Both the position numbers and the translations under genes were made by a program. From Actinomycetota bacterium (GTDB taxonomy: Bacteria; Actinomycetota; Thermoleophilia; UBA2241): DNA of 52,898 nt. The notes under the pieces were generated by a model. The model saw only the letters and a list, made by a program, of their open reading frames with translations. It did not search any database and was not told where the DNA came from. Shown here piece by piece: positions 52,707-52,898 of this stretch (position 1 is its first letter; every line of letters starts with the position of its first letter). The stretch spans positions 1-52,898 of the forward strand of contig JAAZAR010000121.1 of the NCBI GenBank assembly GCA_012514235.1, in the 5' to 3' direction.

Positions 52707-52765
52707 GGCAGGAGACGTCGGCCGTCGCGGGGCCGCCCGTCCCGCACCGCAGCTGTGTGCTCCCG

Positions 52766-52898
52766 TCAGGCGCGGGCGGCCTCCCTGGCGGCCGTCGCGA
52801 TGATCGCGTCGAACTCGGCGCCGAGGTCGGCGGGGAACTCCGGGGGCGCGGCCGCGAGGATCTCGGCCACCTTCTCCTGCGCCTTCTCGGTCGTGCTC
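52766..52898 (-). CDS. 3' end of a gene, possibly a second MttB-family methyltransferase
   Basis: Only the last 43 or so codons lie in the window. They read as a charged helix, KAQEKVAEILAAAPPEFPADL, followed by GAEFDAIIATAAREAARA. This resembles the C-terminal tail of MttB-family proteins (compare RAEELWRDYRPEPLEEDKAAELTRI in the protein at 42000-43454). The rest of the gene lies beyond base 52898. The assignment is tentative. Confidence 0.45.
   Translation of the reverse strand, partial: STTEKAQEKVAEILAAAPPEFPADLGAEFDAIIATAAREAARA

Overview
The window is a very GC-rich stretch of bacterial chromosome from what is probably a high-GC Gram-positive, most likely a deep-branching actinobacterium. 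The evidence is a fused PafB/PafC-like WYL regulator, many GTG starts, several genes that look leaderless (a TANNNT -10 box only 5-9 bases before the start codon), Ala/Pro-rich linkers, and corrinoid-methyltransferase (MttB) and lactate-racemase (LarA) relatives. The lineage is inference. I see no rRNA, tRNA, CRISPR array, insertion sequence or phage genes. It reads as ordinary chromosome rich in regulatory and secreted proteins.

Layout. 1-5 kb: an ABC-F ATPase and a beta-hydroxyacid dehydrogenase flanked by two paralogous nucleotidyltransferase-like proteins. 5-11 kb: a membrane protein, two secreted TIM-barrel (GH18-like) proteins, a flavin-reductase-fold protein, a PH-domain membrane protein and a macrodomain protein. 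11-15.3 kb: a DUF697-like protein, then a translationally coupled pair, DUF4388/roadblock protein plus a metallophosphoesterase relative that has lost nearly all its metal ligands. This pair is the most unusual thing in the window. 15.4-20.3 kb: an Fe-S PD-(D/E)XK nuclease coupled to a 61-residue protein, and a MerR regulator coupled to a VIT/VWA protein behind a perfect operator-like palindrome. 20.5-35 kb: a surface and secretion region with a tandem C39-like peptidase, S41 peptidase, 1461-residue IPT/TIG metallopeptidase, alternative-oxidase-like diiron protein, lytic transglycosylase, CARDB-like membrane protein, GRAM/PH protein and a seven-bladed propeller. 35-37.6 kb: two FmdB zinc ribbons, a 2-Cys peroxiredoxin and a mini-SWIM protein. 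37.9-47.6 kb: a PAS/GAF/HD-GYP protein broken by a one-base frameshift, a diacylglycerol-kinase-like enzyme, an MttB-family methyltransferase, a beta-solenoid-like membrane protein, an AlkD-like protein and a GAF/SpoIIE phosphatase. 47.6-52.9 kb: an S2P/CBS protease, then an operon of WYL-WYL regulator, two-TM protein and LarA-like racemase with 4-base overlaps, and the 3' end of a likely second MttB-family gene.

Many genes end in long, perfect, GC-rich hairpins without clear U-tracts. Much of the coding content is for sensing and signalling (PAS, GAF, HD-GYP, SpoIIE, roadblock, WYL, MerR) and for large secreted beta-domain proteins, suggesting an environmental organism that invests in surface and stress responses.
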